DNA from: Faecalibacterium prausnitzii
Lineage (GTDB): Bacteria > Bacillota > Clostridia > Oscillospirales > Ruminococcaceae
Direction: 5' to 3'
Assembly: GCF_003287495.1 (NCBI RefSeq)
Contig: NZ_PRLE01000009.1
Location: 1 to 44,885 of the forward strand
DNA length: 44,885 nt
The notes beneath the pieces were generated by a model. That model was given only the letters and a program-made list of their open reading frames with translations. It ran no database searches and was not told the DNA's origin. Positions 42,163 to 44,885 of the stretch are shown here, piece after piece; position 1 is the first letter of the stretch, and each line of letters begins with the position of its first letter. The position numbers were made by a program, and so were the translations under genes.

Positions 42163-42306
42163 TTTTCCACAAAAAGCCCTGTATACAGGTTGTAAAAGGG
42201 CCCTGTTTTTTCCACAAGTTGAAAACCCTGTGGAGAACGTGCAAAAGTCCAGCGCTGACGCCTCTTTTTAGGGTGGATTTCCACACTTTCCACAGAGTTT
42301 TCCACA
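42163..42306. other. cluster of TTTTCCACA motifs
   Basis: TTTTCCACA occurs at 42163, 42208 and 42298. The variants ATTTCCACA (42277) and CTTTCCACA (42286) lie between them, and the reverse-strand TTCTCCACA is at 42229. Each differs by one or two bases from the DnaA box TTATCCACA. The region 41940-42715 otherwise holds only weakly supported reading frames, the rlmB promoter TATACT (42014) and the fba promoter. A role in DnaA binding is a hypothesis. Confidence 0.4.
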
Positions 42307-42429
42307 AACCGTTCTCGACAAGAGGAAAACCACTCGTACATTTTGTAATTTTCAAGTCGGAATTGTGACAAATTTTTAACTCAGTAGTTGTCTGCTTTTG
42401 CTTTTTTCTCCAATATCAAAATGACGAAT

Positions 42430-42452
42430 GTGGATTTGTGTTGAAAATCCAC
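42430..42452. promoter_or_regulatory. inverted repeat upstream of fba
   Basis: GTGGATTT (42430-42437) and AAATCCAC (42445-42452) are exact complements separated by 7 bases. The dyad lies about 150 bases upstream of the fba promoter and could bind a regulator. No T run follows. Confidence 0.4.
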
Positions 42453-42604
42453 CCCGTTCCAAATGCCGAATTCCCCTCACTGAATGTTGTCAAAACCAGT
42501 CGTGAATGTTGCAATCCGAAATGCTTCTGCCCCACCGCTCCCGGCCTGTCTTATTTCTTCTGCCGGAAAAGCAAGCACTCTTGCGAGAAAAGCGCTGCTT
42601 TGGA

Positions 42605-42633
42605 TTGATTTTAGCAATTGTTTGGGGTATACT
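42605..42633 (+). promoter_or_regulatory. promoter of fba
   Basis: TTGATT (42605-42610), a 17-base spacer and TATACT (42628-42633), about 80 bases before the start codon. Confidence 0.8.
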
Positions 42634-42715
42634 TAGCTTGTAAGTTCGTTAAACCATGCGCAAAGTGGCGTGTGGGCACGACCAGACCCCAATGAATTTG
42701 TGGAGGTAATGAATA

Positions 42716-43579
42716 ATGTTGGTAAATGCAACCGAAATGCTGATTAAGGCTCGTGATGGCCACTACGGTGTGCCTCAGTTTAACATCAACAACCTGGAGT
42801 GGACCAAGGCTGTTCTGACCGCCTGTGAGGAAATGAAGAGCCCTGTCATCCTGGGCGTCTCCGAGGGTGCTGGCAAGTACATGACCGGCTTCAAGACCGT
42901 CGCCGCCATGGTGGACGCTATGGTCGATTCCATGGGCATCACTGTCCCCGTTGCTCTGCACCTGGACCACGGCACCTACGAGGGCTGCAAGGCCTGCGTG
43001 GAGGCTGGCTTCTCCTCCATCATGTTCGACGGCAGCCACTACTCCATTGAGGAGAACGTTGCCAAGACCAAAGAGCTGGTTGCTCTGGCACACTCCAAGG
43101 GCCTGAGCATCGAGGCTGAGGTCGGTTCCATCGGCGGTGTCGAGGACGGTGTTGTGGGCGCTGGCGAGATCGCAGACCCCGAGGAGTGCGCAAAGATCAC
43201 CGCTCTGGGCATCGACTTCCTGGCCGCCGGCATTGGCAACATCCATGGCGTCTATCCGGCAAACTGGAAAGGCCTGGACTTTGAGGCTCTGGACCGCATC
43301 CACAAGGCCACCAACAACATTCCTCTGGTCCTGCACGGCGGCACCGGCATCCCCGATGACATGATCGCAAAGGCCATCAGCCTGGGCGTTTCCAAGATCA
43401 ACATCAACACCGAGTGCCAGCTGGTCTTCGCAGAGGCCACCCGTAAGTACATCGAGGCCGGCAAGGATCAGCAGGGCAAGGGCTTCGATCCCCGCAAGCT
43501 GCTGGCTCCCGGCGCTGCTGCCATCGTGGACAAGTGCAAAGAGAAGATCGAGCTCTTTGGCTGCGCAGGCAAGGGCTGA
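42716..43579 (+). CDS. fba: class II fructose-bisphosphate aldolase
   Basis: The 287-residue zinc enzyme splits fructose 1,6-bisphosphate in glycolysis. LHLDHGTYEGCKACVEAGF holds the catalytic Asp and a zinc His, GNIHGVY and LHGGTGIPDD supply further zinc ligands and phosphate contacts. EAEVGSIGGVEDG is the mobile loop. Length and sequence suit the FbaA/GatY family, with fructose bisphosphate the likely substrate. GGAGG precedes the ATG. Codon use is strongly biased toward abundant codons, which agrees with a highly expressed glycolytic gene. Confidence 0.93.
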   Translation: MLVNATEMLIKARDGHYGVPQFNINNLEWTKAVLTACEEMKSPVILGVSEGAGKYMTGFKTVAAMVDAMVDSMGITVPVALHLDHGTYEGCKACVEAGFSSIMFDGSHYSIEENVAKTKELVALAHSKGLSIEAEVGSIGGVEDGVVGAGEIADPEECAKITALGIDFLAAGIGNIHGVYPANWKGLDFEALDRIHKATNNIPLVLHGGTGIPDDMIAKAISLGVSKININTECQLVFAEATRKYIEAGKDQQGKGFDPRKLLAPGAAAIVDKCKEKIELFGCAGKG

Positions 43580-43608
43580 TTTCCCCGGAGAAACCAAAGA
43601 ACAATACA

Positions 43609-43656
43609 GCGGCCCCGCAACGTGGAAACTCCACGCGGCGGGGCCGCTTTTATTTT
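43609..43656 (+). terminator. terminator of fba
   Basis: GCGGCCCCGC (43609-43618) pairs with GCGGGGCCGC (43638-43647), with an inner TGGA/TCCA stem, and TTTTATTTTAT follows. Confidence 0.92.
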
Positions 43657-44323
43657 ATATGCGAGCACTCAGACGTGGGTCTTTTCCATATCGCCAGAAA
43701 TGGATTGCATACAGTCCCGCACCCAGAAGCAGGCAAAAGACTGAATAGCTAAGAATCGGAAGCCGCAGCAACACGAGATTGCCCGCGATTTGGTTAAAGA
43801 ACCAGCCCGTTCCATACAAAATTACGATATAAAGCACCAGCCATGCAGCATATTTCAGCCAATGCTCCCGCGGCGGAAAGCCCACCTGATCCATCATCCG
43901 GCGGAACAGTATGCAAAACGCCGCCACTGCAACAACAAGCTGCATCAGATACCCTACGGATAGTTCAAAAACCCAATTTCCAATTACCGGATAGAGCAGC
44001 AAGCCTTCCACGCCCCACTCAAAAAAGAAATACAGCGGTGCAACATACCAGAAGTAATCCCCGGCTCTCAGTGTTTTCAAGCTTGGCTTGACCTCTTCCA
44101 CAAAGGTCTTTGCGTCCGAAATCGAATGAAACAGTTCCTGATTTTCCTTGTTGGCTTGGATTGCAATATCAAGCAAATCGCTGCGCACAAGTTCGATACC
44201 ACAGAAGTCCCAGCTGACCCGGCGAAGATAACGAATCACTTCTTTAAGCTGCTCCTGACTTTTTTCAGTCAGCAACTCGGTACGCATCCGGTTTGTTTTT
44301 CGCAATGCAAAATACTTATTCAT
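43655..44323 (-). CDS. four-helix membrane protein partner of PadR
   Basis: The 222-residue protein has a charged N-terminal cytoplasmic region (about 1-90) and four hydrophobic segments (about 85-110, 118-140, 155-175 and 187-210). I do not recognise the exact family. Small multi-pass proteins with a helical N-terminal part, such as DUF1048/DUF1700-like proteins, commonly sit directly behind PadR regulators. The ATG (44323) has AAGGAGG upstream, and the gene overlaps the PadR stop by 8 bases, so they are coupled. PadR pairs of this type often respond to envelope stress or drugs. Confidence 0.75.
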   Translation of the reverse strand: MNKYFALRKTNRMRTELLTEKSQEQLKEVIRYLRRVSWDFCGIELVRSDLLDIAIQANKENQELFHSISDAKTFVEEVKPSLKTLRAGDYFWYVAPLYFFFEWGVEGLLLYPVIGNWVFELSVGYLMQLVVAVAAFCILFRRMMDQVGFPPREHWLKYAAWLVLYIVILYGTGWFFNQIAGNLVLLRLPILSYSVFCLLLGAGLYAIHFWRYGKDPRLSARI

Positions 44324-44648
44324 CTGGTTCCTCCTTAAAAATTTTTTCCACCAGCTGGCAGAGCTGGCTCCAATCCTGCCGGAACTCAAGAAGCGCCTTC
44401 CTTCCTTCTTTCGTTACGACGTAATATTTTCGGCTTGGTCCCTTGGGGGAAGGTCTGCGCTCTACCGTAACCTTTCCCTGCTGCTCCAAGCGCAATAGCA
44501 GTGGATAGAGTGTACTTTCACTCAAGTCAGAAAATCCGACCTGTTTCAGATGCATCACAATCTCATAGCCATAGGTCGGCTCTTGCGCAATCAATTTCAG
44601 GACACAATATTCCAGAACACCCTTTAAAAGTTGTGCATTGTTTTCCAT
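44316..44648 (-). CDS. PadR family transcriptional regulator
   Basis: The 110-residue protein is a winged-helix repressor. LLKGVLEYCVLKLIAQEPTYGYEIVMHLK forms the first helices, SESTLYPLLLRLEQQGKV the recognition helix, and PKGPSRKYYVVTKEGRKAL the wing. The rest is the dimer helix. GGAGG precedes the ATG. It probably represses its own promoter and its membrane-protein partner. Confidence 0.93.
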   Translation of the reverse strand: MENNAQLLKGVLEYCVLKLIAQEPTYGYEIVMHLKQVGFSDLSESTLYPLLLRLEQQGKVTVERRPSPKGPSRKYYVVTKEGRKALLEFRQDWSQLCQLVEKIFKEEPDE

Positions 44649-44660
44649 AAGTCCTCCTCT

Positions 44661-44722
44661 CCGCTAGTATGTAATGCGTAGTAGCTTATCTACATTGTAT
44701 TACATAGTAGTGTTTCTGTCAA
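44661..44722 (-). promoter_or_regulatory. padR promoter with dyad operator
   Basis: TTGACA (44717-44722), a 17-base spacer and TACAAT (44694-44699) form a consensus promoter. ACTATGTAAT over the -10 region and ATTACATACT downstream (near 44667-44676) are inverted copies, and a second GTAG/CTAC dyad lies between them. ATGT/ACAT half sites are typical of PadR operators. Confidence 0.75.
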
Positions 44723-44774
44723 GTCCTGACCTATTGGCACTACAACCAAAAATCATGCCATATTTTTATGCAAC

Positions 44775-44802
44775 AAAAAAGCCCTGAGATTTCTCTCAGA
44801 GC
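44775..44802 (-). terminator. terminator of the rRNA operon
   Basis: On the minus strand CTGAGA and its complement TCTCAG close a short loop, then GC pairs and six T residues follow. It stands directly after the 5S rRNA end. Confidence 0.85.
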
Positions 44803-44812
44803 TCTTTGTTAA

Positions 44813-44885
44813 GTCGGCGACTACCTATTTTCACGCGCCGTTTCCAGCGAACTATCTTGGGCACGAGTGAGCTTAACTTCTGTGT
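44813..44885 (-). rRNA. 5S ribosomal RNA, 3' part
   Basis: On the minus strand the sequence contains GAAGTTAAGC, the universal 5S loop motif, followed by the stem strand GTGAAAATAGGTAGTCGC at the 3' end. The 5' part lies beyond the right edge. The exact 3' end is uncertain by a few bases. An rRNA operon therefore runs toward this window. Confidence 0.9.

Noticed and set aside
41883-42371. 162-codon and overlapping 116-codon minus-strand frames upstream of rlmB
   Set aside because: They overlap the rlmB start, cross a likely rlmB promoter and owe their repeated VEN/VEK codons to the TTTCCACA motif cluster. No ribosome binding site is convincing.

Overview
The window looks like a chromosomal segment of a GC-rich gut clostridium of the Oscillospiraceae/Ruminococcaceae type, with a Faecalibacterium-like gene set. 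The main grounds are codon use, the dispersed CCCTC/GAGGG repeat family, Firmicutes-style Shine-Dalgarno sites, a tryptophan T-box and the overall gene content. This assignment is an inference from gene content and not a database match.

Positions 1 to about 4660 are much more AT-rich than the rest. They hold six small unrecognised genes, several of them membrane proteins, and a scatter of broken C-terminal gene pieces. Two pieces begin with the same 19-bp sequence and each is followed by a small gene, which recalls displaced toxin-tip and immunity cassettes. A RelB/DinJ-RelE type toxin-antitoxin pair and a large serine recombinase (4851-7192) follow, so 1 to about 7200 reads as an acquired or rearranging island.

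From 7395 the DNA is ordinary core chromosome. A minus-strand tRNA-processing cluster (rnz-cca-mnmA-tcdA) is followed by a T-box-controlled stand-alone tryptophan synthase beta subunit (TrpB2). Next comes metY behind an attenuator-like leader that encodes a Cys/Met-containing 40-residue peptide. Then come a monofunctional transglycosylase, a putative Mn transporter with an operator-like dyad over its -35, a HAD phosphatase with a UDG-superfamily glycosylase, and an envelope-stress-like operon xpaC-telA-lemA-TPM.

From 22.8 to 34.8 kb lie upp, rpiB-tsaB-tsaE, a secreted caspase-like protein, a RodA/FtsW family protein, a possible small RNA, a membrane-anchored bile-salt-hydrolase-like Ntn hydrolase, and a complete ilvB-ilvN-ilvC-ilvD branched-chain amino acid operon. 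The ilvC-ilvD gap is filled by dispersed repeats. From 35 kb to the end come a DUF815 ATPase, a secreted Big_2 (Ig-like) protein, rubrerythrin, a 934-residue protein that looks like a catalytically dead P1B-type ATPase behind a disordered tail, rlmB, class II fba, a PadR regulator with a membrane partner, and the 3' part of a 5S rRNA gene entering from the right edge.

The most unusual items are the pseudo-P-type ATPase, the decayed cassette array, the metY leader peptide, the secreted caspase-like protein and the short putative RNA at 28.14 kb.
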